Positions 25,101 through 35,400 of a stretch of 64,000 nucleotides of DNA are shown here, in pieces (position 1 is the first letter of the stretch; each line of letters opens with the position of its first letter). The DNA is taken from NCBI GenBank assembly GCA_017979445.1, contig CM030714.1, positions 7,385,049 to 7,449,048 on the forward strand. The letters run 5' to 3'. Source of the DNA: Akebia trifoliata (taxonomy: Eukaryota > Streptophyta > Magnoliopsida > Ranunculales > Lardizabalaceae). A program made the translations under genes and the position numbers. A model generated the notes under the pieces. The model made no database searches and was not told the origin of the DNA. It saw only the letters and a program-made list of their open reading frames with translations.

Positions 25101-26987
25101 AATTTCGACATATTTCCATGAAACATATCGAAATATTTCCATTTTCACAAGGTCTGATACAAAATTTAACCTACAGTTTCATTATGCATATGTTTCGGTG
25201 GAAATCACTAATCATTTTGCTAAATATTTCGAGGAATTGTGAATTTCGACCGAAATAATTAGATGTTAGATATAAAAATGTAAGATTTTTGAGGAAATAT
25301 TTTGATGGATAGTAAATTTTGACAAAATATTCATATAAATACTCACATACGATATTCATGATCTAATTAGTTAGATATATCAGAGTGTATTTATATATAT
25401 AATGAATTTTTTTTAACAGATTATAATATTGTGATAATGTACTACATAAAGTTTGTTCATTTAAGAAATTAGTACATATTAAAGTAGTTGTAGTTATGTG
25501 ATATCATTATTCTTGTTTATAAGAAATGTATAGTTGTTTTGAGTGTCGGTCTCTTAGATACTCATGCCAATGTCTAACCAAACGTCACTAATCTTCATTT
25601 TCATGATTCATATGATTGTTTATTATAGTTCGATGACTTACGAGTATGTTTTCATGTATGTTTGATTATTTCCTACACTTTCCATAAAACTTACTAAACA
25701 TTTCTATCCTTCCATAATTTCATAATATTTCTATCATTTGCGTAAAATTGTTTTGATTTCTACATTGGTCGAAATATTTATAGGAAATATTTCCATTTCC
25801 AAGATGATCGAAGTAGAAATTTAATACCTTGCTCACAACTTGGTTAAGCAGATTCGGTTTGCTAGTTTCCTAGTGTCAAGTCCCAAGTCCAATTTTAGTG
25901 TTGATCATGAATTTCCATAGCCATTGAGAGGCTTTTCGACTGGAGCAAGAGGGCCATCAATTTCTTATCTCCAGTTTGCAGATGATACAGTAGTGTTTCT
26001 TGATGACTCTTGGTCCAATAGGGTTTCTCAGTTGCTTATATGTTTGTTATGAGGTTGTTTTTGGGTTTATATTAAATTTGTAGAAAAGTAAGATATATAT
26101 GGTTGGGTTGGTTACTACCAATGGGGAGTTGTTGGTGGCAGGTGTGAAGTTAATGCTTTCCCTTCCGTTTGAGTTTACCTCTTGGACTCTTTACAACAGT
26201 AAGGCTGTGTGGGACCCAGTGATTGAGAAGGTGAATAAGAAGTTAAATTGTTGGAAAGTCATATATTTGTCGAACAGTGGTTTGATTGCTCTTATTAAGA
26301 GTACCTTGGTTAGAATTCTATTGTATTTCCTCACTTTGATCCTATTAGTGTTTTGGCCGTAACTTTCTCAAAACTCATAAGAATCACAAAAATTTTGGTC
26401 TCTTTGGATATATAACTGAATAACCTTGCAAACGATACAAAAACCAATCTAATAAGATAAGTTTTGATCCCTCAAATAAATTCTTAGTAAAAGTGGCGTG
26501 AATGGTACACATACTTAAATCAAATTCCTAAAAATCTAATAATAAGATTTGAAAACAAATAGGACTAAAAAACAAATGACATAGGCTCATAACTAAAACC
26601 CAATTACTAAAATAAAATAAAATCCGAAAACTAAAATATGGCCCAAATAGGTTACGCCCATGAACTCTGATTTCCCCATTAGTAATGAGGTCAATGTACA
26701 TCAGGCTGATTCCATCATTTCTCATTTTTAAATAGTAATTATACTTTTAAGTACACACACGTAATTTTATGGACTTCGTATTATATATCTTGACATATTT
26801 GTCTCTACGATAGAATATCTTCTCATTCTCATCTTTGAAAATTCCTTCTTTGAGATATGTTTTGTTCTTTTCCCCCCTTTTAAAGCGTAACACTGACATG
26901 AGATACTTCTCCCAGGATGAGCACCTAAATCCCAATCAAAAACTCTTGGGACACCACTCTGTAAGCAAAAGTCATGGAAAACACTGA
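4106..26987 (+). CDS. ILP1: C3HC/Rsm1 zinc-finger protein, ILP1/NIPA (ZC3HC1) family
   Basis: The exons are 4106-4194, 14875-15124, 15761-15884, 21456-21802, 21901-23662, 24630-24877 and 26916-26987. All splice phases match, giving about 963 residues. The N-terminus MREEVISSGG, the block SCRPWERGDLLRRLATF (about residues 92-108) and the C-terminal HSVSKSHG are the plant ILP1 signature. The first BIR-like finger shows C135-x2-C138 and H170-x3-C174. The second shows C346-x2-C349 and H878-x3-C882, so its halves lie about 530 residues apart around an acidic, Ser/Gly/Asp-rich low-complexity stretch encoded by the 1762-nt exon 5. Animal ZC3HC1/NIPA and yeast Pml39 belong to the same family and act at the nuclear pore basket; a nuclear role here is inference. 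The length is close to Arabidopsis At1g17210 (about 958 residues, from memory) rather than the shorter paralogue At1g48950. The ATG sits just after a GA-rich leader. Introns 1, 2, 3 and 6 hold transposon debris. Confidence 0.9.
5223..5590. mobile_element. MITE in intron 1 of the ILP1-like gene
   Basis: The left end gagcatctctagccc and the complement of the right end (ggccatctccaaccatg) are inverted repeats with the common plant MITE terminus of the type GAGCATCTCCAACC. The inner arms tactcaaatg / actcaaatct are also related. The interior is non-coding, and its short ORFs are incidental. Confidence 0.55.
7059..11055 (+). pseudogene. Copia gag-pol pseudogene
   Basis: The reading frame switches repeatedly. 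Segment 7059-7262 holds a gag N-terminus (LDGPNYLLW), followed by in-frame stops. Segment 7536-7934 is the rest of gag with a degraded CCHC knuckle. Segment 8061-8420 carries the protease DSG. Segments 8598-8903 and 8967-9374 are integrase pieces separated by a stop. Segment 9820-10140 carries RT motifs (ARLVVKGYT, FAPVA, then a frameshift into QLDVKSAFLNGDL). The YVDD region near 10360 is damaged. Segment 10599-10844 is the late RT (MTRPDITYAVSVVSQF). The RNase H middle is deleted near 10845. Confidence 0.85.
11124..12134 (-). mobile_element. 5'-truncated LINE inserted in the copia 3' LTR
   Basis: The insert is flanked by a 15-bp duplication of LTR sequence (cctttttagtctttt at 11109-11123 and 12135-12149). 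On the + strand it starts with a T-run, that is, a poly(A) tail on the minus strand, which is the hallmark of target-primed reverse transcription. On the minus strand it encodes the zf-RVT C-terminal region of plant L1-like pol (GDKVRFWEDLWCG, then WSALSPSKVSFFVWLASRGR, then CFLCLRDGESVNHILIHC). One in-frame stop sits at 11581-11583 before the last about 100 codons. It is younger than the copia element it interrupts. Confidence 0.9.
12305..12354 (-). mobile_element. Very short LINE-type tail insertion with TSD
   Basis: About 50 bases beginning with a T-run and gattgataaaattg lie between two exact copies of cataggaataa (12294-12304 and 12355-12365). This is an extreme 5' truncation of a minus-strand LINE, leaving little more than the poly(A) tail and 3' end. 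Confidence 0.7.
12600..14870. other. Distal part of ILP1-like intron 1
   Basis: No exon fits between 4195 and 14874 apart from transposon sequence. The segment about 13870-14230 has an LTR-like look (tataga near 14105, then ataaagaatttctttc and gaagtgtgttctcc), but no partner copy or primer site is present, so this is only a suspicion. The remainder is AT-rich with no recognised content. Confidence 0.35.
15229..15498 (+). mobile_element. 5'-truncated LINE 3' fragment in ILP1-like intron 2
   Basis: An 11-bp duplication, aagattataga, flanks the insert (15218-15228 and 15499-15509). The insert carries the eroded end of an L1 ORF2 (a GKLLQRLSCKVG-like frame near 15310-15350) and ends with cttatcaataataaaaa, the usual plant LINE 3' end with an A-rich tail. 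Confidence 0.7.
15885..17935. other. Proximal part of ILP1-like intron 3
   Basis: AT-rich intronic sequence with scattered ORFs of 60-90 codons that show no recognisable family and no plausible splice context. Nothing else is supported here. Confidence 0.5.
17936..19812 (+). mobile_element. Internally deleted Ty3/gypsy element in ILP1-like intron 3
   Basis: Two direct repeats of about 450 bases (about 17969-18418 and 19357-19810) share long blocks such as tctatttcatagttatgtta and end near ctacgt. The left LTR is followed directly by a primer site (tggtattagaac, about 18421) and a gag-like start. The interior near 19105-19350 encodes a gypsy aspartic protease (CQLIIDSGSLENIIS ... YKDEVICDIVPIRACHILLES). 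The protease then runs straight into the LTR at about 19357, so RT, RNase H, integrase and the 5' end of the 3' LTR are deleted. A LINE fragment interrupts the interior. Confidence 0.8.
18630..19010 (-). mobile_element. LINE 3' fragment nested in the gypsy element
   Basis: The + strand begins with tttttgattgataaag and an A-rich stretch, the complement of a plant L1 3' end. The minus strand at 18818-19000 encodes a LINE pol tail (LLGYLERPQYCIFKG, then LTFSWSKLHKEFKG) like that in the LINE at 11124-12134. A run of about 18 G interrupts it near 18674. Confidence 0.65.
19812..20645 (+). mobile_element. LINE pol C-terminal fragment (zf-RVT region)
   Basis: Translations of the + strand give YTWCGESPLMDQF near 19825, then YGFRRAFNDWELEELSRFL (19947-20003), WDPKVLSKIHFISFGLRLWANV, and a degraded C-x2-C region (FVVCAIKLGNQ...SLIHCAM). 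The same order of motifs occurs in the intron 1 LINE. Frameshifts and stops show that it is dead. It abuts the right gypsy LTR, so it may have been part of the pre-insertion site. Confidence 0.7.
20646..21455. other. Distal end of ILP1-like intron 3
   Basis: AT-rich sequence with one A-tail-like tract near 20880 and degenerate 'atccgtcccat' repeat debris near 20780. No coding signal is seen before the acceptor at 21455. Confidence 0.5.
25090..25830. repeat. Degenerate inverted-repeat tract in ILP1-like intron 6
   Basis: Short words such as cgaaatatttcc, ttcgaccgaaat and ggaaatatttcc recur in both orientations across this stretch, suggesting an old MITE-like element or several overlapping ones. 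The boundaries are unclear. Confidence 0.35.
25925..26362 (+). mobile_element. LINE reverse transcriptase fragment in ILP1-like intron 6
   Basis: The + strand encodes LQFADDTVVFLDDS near 25972, which contains the RT active-site FADD box (a non-LTR variant of YxDD). It is followed, after a stop and a frame change, by the downstream block WDPVIEKVNKKLNCWK...LSNSGLIALIKSTLV (26212-26313) typical of plant L1 pol. It is broken by several stops. Confidence 0.75.
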
Positions 26988-28100
26988 GGTTTGATCTCAA
27001 GAACAGGTACATTCAATTTTAATCCGTTATTAGTAATTGAAGTTTTATACCTTCCTGTGTTATTGAACATTTATTTTATGAATAGTGGTAAATGAAAGTG
27101 TGTATAACATAAGTCGAGTTACAATCTCTGTTGCAGGGATGATTTTACAGAAAATTGTTGTCTTGCATAGAAATTGATGTCAAATACATATAATTTATTT
27201 TTGAAACCAATACCTCAGCTTTCCTCATAAAATGAATTGCCTCATCATCTCACATTCTCTTGGTGTTTGTATGCCAGTCTTATTAAGCATGTTTTTTTTC
27301 TCAAAATTTGGTTGGTACAGCTATTAAAAATATTTAATTGATGGTATTGTAAATGTTACGAGAGTAGGTGGACATTTACCAGTTAAATAGTAAGTCTTCC
27401 TTTCTTTGATTTCTCTGAAAAGTTCCCTACTAAAATCATAACTTACCTTTTGACCGCAGAAGTCAACTCTATATCAGCTGCGGCATATCTGCACTGTAAG
27501 GTGGTGGGATTGGAAACCTAGGAAATAAACTGACCTCTTAATAAAATTTAAGCATAAAAACATGCTGAATTTAAAACATTTTACATGATGCTTTTAAGAT
27601 TTATTACCATATCTAGAATTAACTGTTCCCTTTTCTAAAAATAAAACTTGAATTTGAAACACATAATCAACAAATCTTGATTTACACACGACTTGGCAAA
27701 TCATGAAATTTCTCGGTATACTTCCATATAGCTAAAACACTGAATAGCATGGTACTACCCTATACTACAAATGGCCGTTTCTTCTCATATCATAAAACTT
27801 GTACATTTTTTAATAATTATCAATTGCATCTATAGAAAAAATAATAAAATACTAATTTAAAACAATTAAATCGAAGTAATGAGTCAGTTATTTACACTCA
27901 CAAGTCATCAACGAACACTGATGAAATAGATCACAATCTTTATTGTCTCATCTGATGTTTGTGGCAAAAAAGTTATGGAATCCTTCAAATTTCTCACATC
28001 CTGTTACACCAAAACAGAATATAACAGAATCTAATAAAATAAACAACCAATAAAATCCCTCAATGGGTTGAAAAATCCATCCTTTTCTATTTGAAATCTT
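26988..28100. other. Intergenic stretch 3' of the ILP1-like gene
   Basis: AT-rich sequence with no supported gene or repeat boundary. It probably contains the 3' UTR of the ILP1-like gene, but no polyadenylation site can be fixed by eye. Confidence 0.4.
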
Positions 28101-28149
28101 AGTGCTAGGATTATCTTTAAGGTTGTCCTATTTAGAATTGTCATAGGGA

Positions 28150-28990
28150 ATGAGAGAAATTTGGAGCATAGGTTAGGAAAGATTGGACCAGGGGGTCTCT
28201 AAAATGGTCATTGAGTTGAGAGTTTTTGAAAAAAGGAACTTTCAGCTCATTTAGATGATTCTCAAAGGCCTTTAGGGAGGTTAGGTGGGCAAAAGAGGAT
28301 TGGAATATCAGAGGGAAGTCATAAGAAAAACCTAAATTGCTAAAGGAACTTTAGGTATTAGATTGTGCTTTGAAGGATTATCTACCTAGGTTGTCCGGTG
28401 AGTATAGAAGAGGGAGGAGTCCAAGAGTTACTAATCACAGTTAAGTACTCTCATGACATGTAAATGGTTTGCGGAATAGATCAAAAAAGAACTATGGTGA
28501 AATTTGACATAGGGTTGAGGAACCCAAGCCCGGTTGTTCTTTAGGAGGCAAAACTACGAGTCATGGATGCAAGTTTAATCCATGACTTTTGGGGGAGAGG
28601 AGCGATTGATTGGTGTGACCTAACGATTGGTTTGGTGGGGAGTACTGTGGTCATTTGGTTCAAAAGACCAATGGAGGTGTTGGATATGTTAATTGGGGCC
28701 TTTTTAATATCTCTGTGAAATGCGTGGAGAAGGATTTTGCTTGGGCGTTTTCAAGGATCTATAGCTTGTTGATTGCAAAGGGGAGAGCTCCCTTTTGGGA
28801 GGATTTGCATAACGTGGCCTATTGTTGGGATGAATCATGGTGTTTTGGAGGGGGATTTCAATTAAGGTTCTCCTTCGAGAGAAGGAAGTTATAGGAAGCA
28901 GAAGTATGAACATTTGACTTACTTCCATGATGGAGTTTTTTCTCATGGTCAAACAATCAAGATTGTCCCAAACTCCCACCTTATGCAAGT
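28150..28990 (+). mobile_element. LINE endonuclease-region fragment
   Basis: The frame at 28655-28894 encodes FNISVKCVEKDFAWAFSRIY followed by APFWEDLHNV and WDESWCFGGGFQLRFSFERR. This is a degraded plant L1 apurinic endonuclease segment (canonical form: SV.CRF...W.F.GVYGP...LWEEL...W..PWC.GGDFN). The Asp of GGDFN is lost. The upstream part of the interval has several stops and is assigned by proximity only. Confidence 0.6.
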
Positions 28991-28997
28991 TAAGACA

Positions 28998-29115
28998 AAA
29001 TCTTGGTGTCCTCTCTTTGTAAGATTATTATATATATATATATATATATATATTGTGTGGGTGGGTTTTTTTTTTTTTGGGGGGGGGGGGGGAGGAGGAG
29101 AGTATTATTTGGCCG
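28998..29115. repeat. AT microsatellite plus T-run/G-run
   Basis: An (AT)n tract of about 24 bases is followed by about 12 T and then about 14 G. It is low-complexity sequence and prone to sequencing error. Confidence 0.8.
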
Positions 29116-29137
29116 GTCATCCCTGTCATTTTTTAGA

Positions 29138-29254
29138 TAGATTCTATTGCCACACCAACTTTTGCTAGCGTCATCCTATTTTATTTGCAAATCACGGAAG
29201 AATTGCACACATCTTGGGAAGTGTTAGTAAAAGTTGGTATGGCAATAGAAGCTC
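29138..29254. mobile_element. Short MITE, 'TATTGGCAC' family (family B)
   Basis: The terminal inverted repeats are ttctattgccacaccaactt on the left and aagttggtatggcaatagaa on the right. The total is about 117 bases with a non-coding centre. Related ends recur near 30405, 30550, 30815, 44150, 44235, 44470, 59390 and 60950. Confidence 0.65.
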
Positions 29255-30396
29255 GCTTAAAAAAAAAAAAAAAAACTTATTGTTGTTGGAAGCTCCCTTG
29301 ACTGGTCTCACCTCCCACCATGATGCTTATCGCACTTAGGGATAGTGTTCCCCTTCCTTGGCTCAGCAGCCACTAGTTGCATTATCGCCCTCCAGTGACA
29401 TTGCCCTCAAGCAACTTAGTCACTTGAACTCACTTCACAGGGTTCCCTATGAACCATTCCCAAATACCCCATGAATTCGTGCTCAAAAATTAAAGATGGG
29501 CCCCAAAATTAATAAACATCCCATTTGCTCATCATCTTGTGATAGCAGTTTGGAGGGAATGATTGCCTGTGATAGGTGATGTTTTAAGTGAAGGAGCACC
29601 AAAACAAACCATGAAAGAATAATTTTTCAATTGAACCCCAGAAGTCCAATCCACGAAATGTTCAACTATGTAACATTTAGTTTGTGATCGGAATTTGATC
29701 TGATAACAGATAGTTTAATTTTTTGTTTGTCTAGGATTCCTCTTTGCCCTGCCTATTCTGAAAAATGACAAATCTAAATTTTCATTTACAAGAGTATTGA
29801 AACTTCAGCCCTATTATGATTGTTGCTTGTTGCATATGCACTAGTCTGATCCTGCATGTTTTTTACTTCACTAATGCATTCAAAATGTTAATACTATGTT
29901 GCCAGAACCTCTAATATCATGGATAAAACCATACCCATTTTGCAAATGTTCAGGTCTGCGATCAATCAGGTAACATGGTTGGATATCGTTGCAGTTGCCG
30001 TTGCCATCGGTGGGGTTAAAACTGGCGTAATTTTATTTTTATTGTTATTAAGAGATTCAAGATATGTTCTTATGGAATTGAATTAGGAAAGATAATTTAC
30101 CCTATTTGATCAAAATGTTTGACTGCCAGATCTTTTCACAGTTGCAATTAGTGGCTTCTGTAATAAATTGTGAATTTTTGCAGAACTCTGCCTTTTTTTT
30201 TATTATTGAAAAAACTCTATATATATACAAATAAGACTTCAATTATATTAATAAAATATGAGCTTATGTAGACACATTTGTATTATTTATAACACCAAGG
30301 AAATTAAATATGGTGTTTGGTGAGGATAAATGTGCTACTTTTTTATTTTAGTGACCACTTTTCCATCTCTTGCTCCGTGGGAAGGTTTATTTTTGT

Positions 30397-30832
30397 TGAG
30401 AATTTCTATTGGCACGCCAACTTTTGCTTATACCATGCCAAATAAAATTGAAGAAAACTAGTCATCTATAATTCTGTTTCTTAGAAAAGCAATCCTAAAT
30501 GAATTTGATTTAAAAAATTATTTTCAAATACAAAAAATAAAAAATAAATTCTTTTGGCACCTCAACTTTTGCTTGTTACACCAAAGTTACATATTATTTA
30601 TCACTTCCCAATGAAAAATTAACCATTCAACGTTTCCTGATAAAAAATTTCTTCATTTGTACATGATAATAGAAAAGGCATAAATCGATGAACATCTACT
30701 CCAGCCTCTTGATGTTGATCTCATGCGTCTCTCTTTCACCTCTCTCCATTAAAGAGAAAATATTCAGACTTGATGTTCTTTTCTAAAGTAAAAGAAAGTT
30801 GGGGTTTACTTGGAGTGCCAACAGAAGTTCTC
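30397..30832. mobile_element. MITE of family B, possibly composite
   Basis: The left end is ttctattggcacgccaactt (about 30404-30423); the right end is the inverse, ggagtgccaacagaagttctc (about 30811-30831). A further internal copy, ttttggcacctcaactttt, lies at about 30552, so this may be one element inserted into another. Confidence 0.45.
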
Positions 30833-31579
30833 AAATAAAAAAGTTTCAAATAAGAATGCTTATGTATGTGTGGGTTGGGATACGTGGTCTCATGGAAAAG
30901 GAACTCCTGTGTTCGCACGTGATCCTACTCATGTAAATACTAGATCTAACAGAGTTATTTGATTTGATGTTGGGATGCATATTTTATTTTAAGAGGTGAA
31001 TTTTCCATTTACTCGGTCGGGTCATGTGTGAATATTGAAGTTTCTTTTTCACGGTTGTACATATCCTTTCCCCATACACGTGTATGTGTGTTTTTATAAG
31101 ATGAAGTGGGAATTCAGCGTGAACAATTAAAACTTTAACACTGTTTAGAGTGAGAGAAATGGTGAGAATAGAAGAGGAAATAAATGAGTTTCTCTCTATT
31201 TCTCTTATTTGGATTGTTATTTATTAAGTGGGGGAGAGAAGACAAGGATGGTCAGTTTTGTTTCTCTAAAAGCGTAGAGAAACCCCTTTTAAAATATTTT
31301 ATAATTCTAAATTTGTCCCTAAATCTCTTTTAAGACATTTAAATTTTTTAAATTTGTCATAATTTCTCTCTTGTCAATTCAAACACGGCGGAGAGAAATT
31401 GAGTCTCTTCTCTCAACTTCTATCAACTCAAACAAAGTGTAAAAGTATAAATTAGAATCTTATTCAACCATAAATAGTGGAAAATCTAATAGACGTTAGA
31501 TTAGGCTTTGGACCAGTTACAATCCCATAATTCAAGCCTTAGGTGTTTGAAAGAAGGAATGCCGATGAAAGGTTGTCTT

Positions 31580-31712
31580 TTATAGTAGGTGCCAACTAGT
31601 TTAGTTGGTAAAGTTTTTGGTTGATGATACAGAATTTGGGGTTCAAATCTTGCCAACACTGAGTTATTTAACTCATTAAAAAACAAGTTTACTGATGATG
31701 AAAAAAAAAAAG
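31580..31712 (+). mobile_element. tRNA-derived SINE-like element
   Basis: A box A-like motif (tagtttagttggtaaag, about 31596) is followed about 40 bases later by a box B-like motif (ggggttcaaatcttgcc, about 31638), then by a short tail ending in an A-run (31699-31711). This is the layout of a plant tRNA-derived SINE with an internal RNA polymerase III promoter. It does not fold as an intact tRNA gene. Confidence 0.5.
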
Positions 31713-31969
31713 AAGACGATCATTTGTTAGCTTTTAATGTTTCAATCCTAGAACAATTGGAATGTCTCTCCATCATTTCAAGGTCTTCACGAATTATTTT
31801 AGGCTTGAATAGTTTTTCAGGAAGAATTAATATTATATTTGAGCATGACATGCATTAATAATAATAGAAAATAATTTCTAATGGCTCTTTAAATCATAAA
31901 TTAATGTAGAGATAGAGTGCAAAGCATCAACGGTTACGTGCACGTCTCCATGTCAATTCAGTGTCTCAT

Positions 31970-32130
31970 ATTTTTAAAGAGTCGTGCTAGAGTGATTTGG
32001 GTAGGGACGCATGGGGGATACCTTGACGTGGTGGTACATATATGTTTGTAGATACGTTTTACTCATATCTTAGAGAAGTGCATCTATAGGCATGTATGCA
32101 CCACGACATTAAGATGTCTCTCGCAGAGAT
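31970..32130. mobile_element. MITE of family A (diverged)
   Basis: The arms gtggtggtacatatatg and the complement of catgtatgcaccacgac pair imperfectly. The centre tttactcatatcttagagaa matches the loop side of the family A element at 41569-41720, as does the flanking gtgctagagtga. Confidence 0.4.
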
Positions 32131-32469
32131 CAATCATTTTTTTTAAATAAATAACACGGATATGCTGTTGGTGCTCTCCTCCAAAGTATCATACTTTGTG
32201 GGATGACTTGTTGGAGTTTCTAACTCACCGAAGTGACTCGTTGACACACTGAGGTGACTCGATAAATCTCTGCATTAACTCAACGAGTTGGTTCCATCGA
32301 GTCTCGGGGCCGATTCACGTCCGCGGGATTCATTGAATAGTGCTAAAATGCGCTCATCGCGTCTGATGCCTACGACAGCCGAAGTAGATTTCTCCTTTCT
32401 CAAGTCTCGCCCTTCGAAATTGGAAAAACGAACTCAATCTCTCTCTCTCTCTCTGAACTTCGTTAGAAC

Positions 32470-35400
32470 ATGTATGTGAGATGGGTTTTGAGGAATCTAA
32501 ATTCGAAAGCTCGAATGATCTCGAGGACTTCCTCGTACTCGAGTACAACAACTCCATTGAAGATGTACTCACCTTCGATTTCTCTTTGTTCCAAGGTACA
32601 GTTACAGCCTCCTTTCCAGATCATTAATGACTTCTAGTTTCAATTTATAATTTTAGAAACATATAATTGTTTTGTTTGTTAGATGTTCTTCTTTTTATTC
32701 TCGATTTCTCTTTGATTTATTACTAAATTTCAGGTTTAGATCAGTACATTTGTTTGTTAGTAATGATTTTGGGAGCTGAGTTTTTATTTCTATTTTATTT
32801 ATACGATAACATGCATTAATATTTTAATACACCTTTCAAGAACAAATGGAAAAAAAATAAAATGATGTTTACTAAGATTGTGGAAGAAGGAAAAATCAAG
32901 GTTGAAGATGATGAATTTTTAGGAAAAAAAAGGTCCCGAAAAAGACTAAGAAACCTTGTTGATTATTTTTTGATTAATTGGTGAATTGTTGATTAATTGG
33001 TAAATCGCCCATATAATAAGCAACCACCCTAGTCAAAGATCGTGCCTTTTTTTATATTAATTTTTTTTAAAAAAAAAATAATAATATTTTATAGCAAAAC
33101 CTCAATCCCTTTTCAGCTAAGATTTTGTTTCTTGGGTGCTCATCTCATACCATTAGGCTCCGTAATTCATCGCTTATCTAACGGCATTGGATGTGATAAT
33201 AACCCTTAAATCGTTAAGCTCTTGGATGCTTATCTTGTGCCCTTGGACATTTTAATAAAAAGAAATTTGTTAAAAATTATAAATTGCTTCTTGGAAATTT
33301 TATATTTATGTATGTATGCAAGGGTGGAGCCAGGCGCCCGTGTGGGGGCAACTAAGAGTAGAAATTTTTTTGTGGGGGCAACTTAGAGTGAAAAAATTAT
33401 ATTTTGGGGGCAACTAAGAGTGAAATTTTTTTGTGGGGGCAATAGGGGCGGATCTTTTTTATCCGCTACTAATATCTGTCGCAATAGCTCATTAATCTAT
33501 AGACTTTGAAAATTCTAGTTGGGGCAAGTGCCCCCACTGTAAATCCGCCCTTGTATGTATGTATGTATGTATTAATTAGTTGTTGTAGTTGTATCGATGT
33601 ACATACGTATTAGCTTGTTCACATAAGGATATATATATATTCATGTTCTAATTAGCTGGATACATTAGTAAAGAAAAACAGTATATATAATGTATGAATG
33701 TAGTAATAGTTTTGTAATTTAAGCAGCTTTTTCACATATGAAAGCGTATGTAGTTAATGTTTCATGATTATGCTCACTCCTATTTATAATATAGTGGTTT
33801 TTTAGTTGTCTTCTCAAATACTTGCTTCAGCTTTTAGCACAACATTCTTGATATTCATTTCCACAGTCCATATAATGTAACTTGTTTTATTACAATGAAA
33901 ATTCTCAATATTTCCATGAAAATGTATTAATTTCTATATCGCTCAAAATATTTTTCATTTTTTGGTTAACCAAAATGGACATTGAAACCAAAATTCTACA
34001 CCATTACTGTTGTATATATATATATATATATAGGGTCAGGTTTGGCAGCCAACGCATTTGTCCTATATGGCTTAAAAGTTTTGGATTTGGCTGATTTTTT
34101 GTGAGGATGATCTCTATGATGAGATCATCCTCACAAAAAAATCAGCCCAATCTGAAACTTGTAACCCTGTCAAAAGTAATTTAGAATTGTGGACCGTCGA
34201 TTTTTTACTGATAATTTGTAGACCAGTTTTGATGGATTTAGAAGTTTCAGATTGGGCTGATTTTTTGTGAGGATGATCTCCTCACCATAGAGATCATCCT
34301 CACAGAAAATCAGCTCAATCCAAAACTTTTCAGCCATATAGGACAAATTTTGGCTCCCAACGTTGGCTGCTGTATATGATAGTAGTGTGTGATCTTTGCT
34401 AAAGATCAATGAATCTGTCATTCAATTCATATAATCCAATTATTTGTCACCACCTAGAAGATGTTTTAGCCCCTAGACCAATTCAAATGATTCTCATCAT
34501 CATGGTGTTCTCTTGGAATTTCATGGCCATGTCTGGACAAAAATGCTATTTTTCTGGTGCCCTTTATCAAGTCTTAAAGTCTTTATTTCGTTCTATGCCT
34601 CAGTAGATCGATGGAACGAGACACCAAGAGAGAACAAGACAAACTATAAGTTGAGATACCCAAATATATGAATGTACAATATGTTAAATATCCAAAAATG
34701 CTTAATTATGCTGAAGTTCGTTGTTTACCCTTTGTGTATGTTGTAAAAGACTACATACTACAAGCACAAAGCTTCGATTTATTAAATTAGGGTGTCAGTA
34801 TGAGATGTTCTGTACCTGAATGTATTGACTTGTTATCTTACTGGAATGAGATTTTTTGAGCCAAGATGATAAGGTTGATTTTTTGGGCTCAGAAATCTAC
34901 TATAGTAGGCCCTGACTAAATCTCTAATATTTTCTTATACTACTGCAGTATCATTTTTGTTTGAGTATAATTTATCTTAAGTAGCAAAGATCTGTTGCTG
35001 TCATATTTTACTGGCTACGGTCGATAATGATCTCATGATTACTTTTATGAATCAGTAGGTTTTGGGTTGCAGAGAAACTTATTCTTTGGATTTGCGTGCA
35101 TATCGTGGCGTCAGGTATCAAATTCATCATGAGAGAAGCTCGATGGTCGAGGTTAGTCACGACATACATCATCTGATTTGGTTGTTTGACTGCCCATCTG
35201 GTTTTTCATAATATCCGTACAATTATATTTTGCCTTTTGTATACCCACCACATACACACACATGCATATACAGCCATACACATCCAAAAAATAACTTTAT
35301 GTTCTTTATTTATAATACCCCAATGTTTCAACACACGCTTACCATAGTAGAATGATATAATGCCAATCCTGGAACTGGATACTACCTTGACACTTCCCTA

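Noticed and set aside
29954..30017. Possible terminal exon of the ILP1-like gene (VCDQSGNMVGYRCSCRC) after an acceptor-like ttcag
   Set aside because: A better terminal exon exists at 26916-26987: it is in phase 0, has a good acceptor and encodes the family's C-terminal HSVSKSHG.
31590..31660. Candidate tRNA gene from box A/box B spacing
   Set aside because: No acceptor stem pairing or anticodon arm could be drawn, and an A-rich tail follows, so a SINE is more likely.
32481..32595. Alternative SPS3 exon 1 frame starting MGFEESKFESSNDLEDF
   Set aside because: It is acidic and does not join exon 2 in frame. The frame from 32470 is Arg/Ser-rich like a presequence and joins in phase 0.
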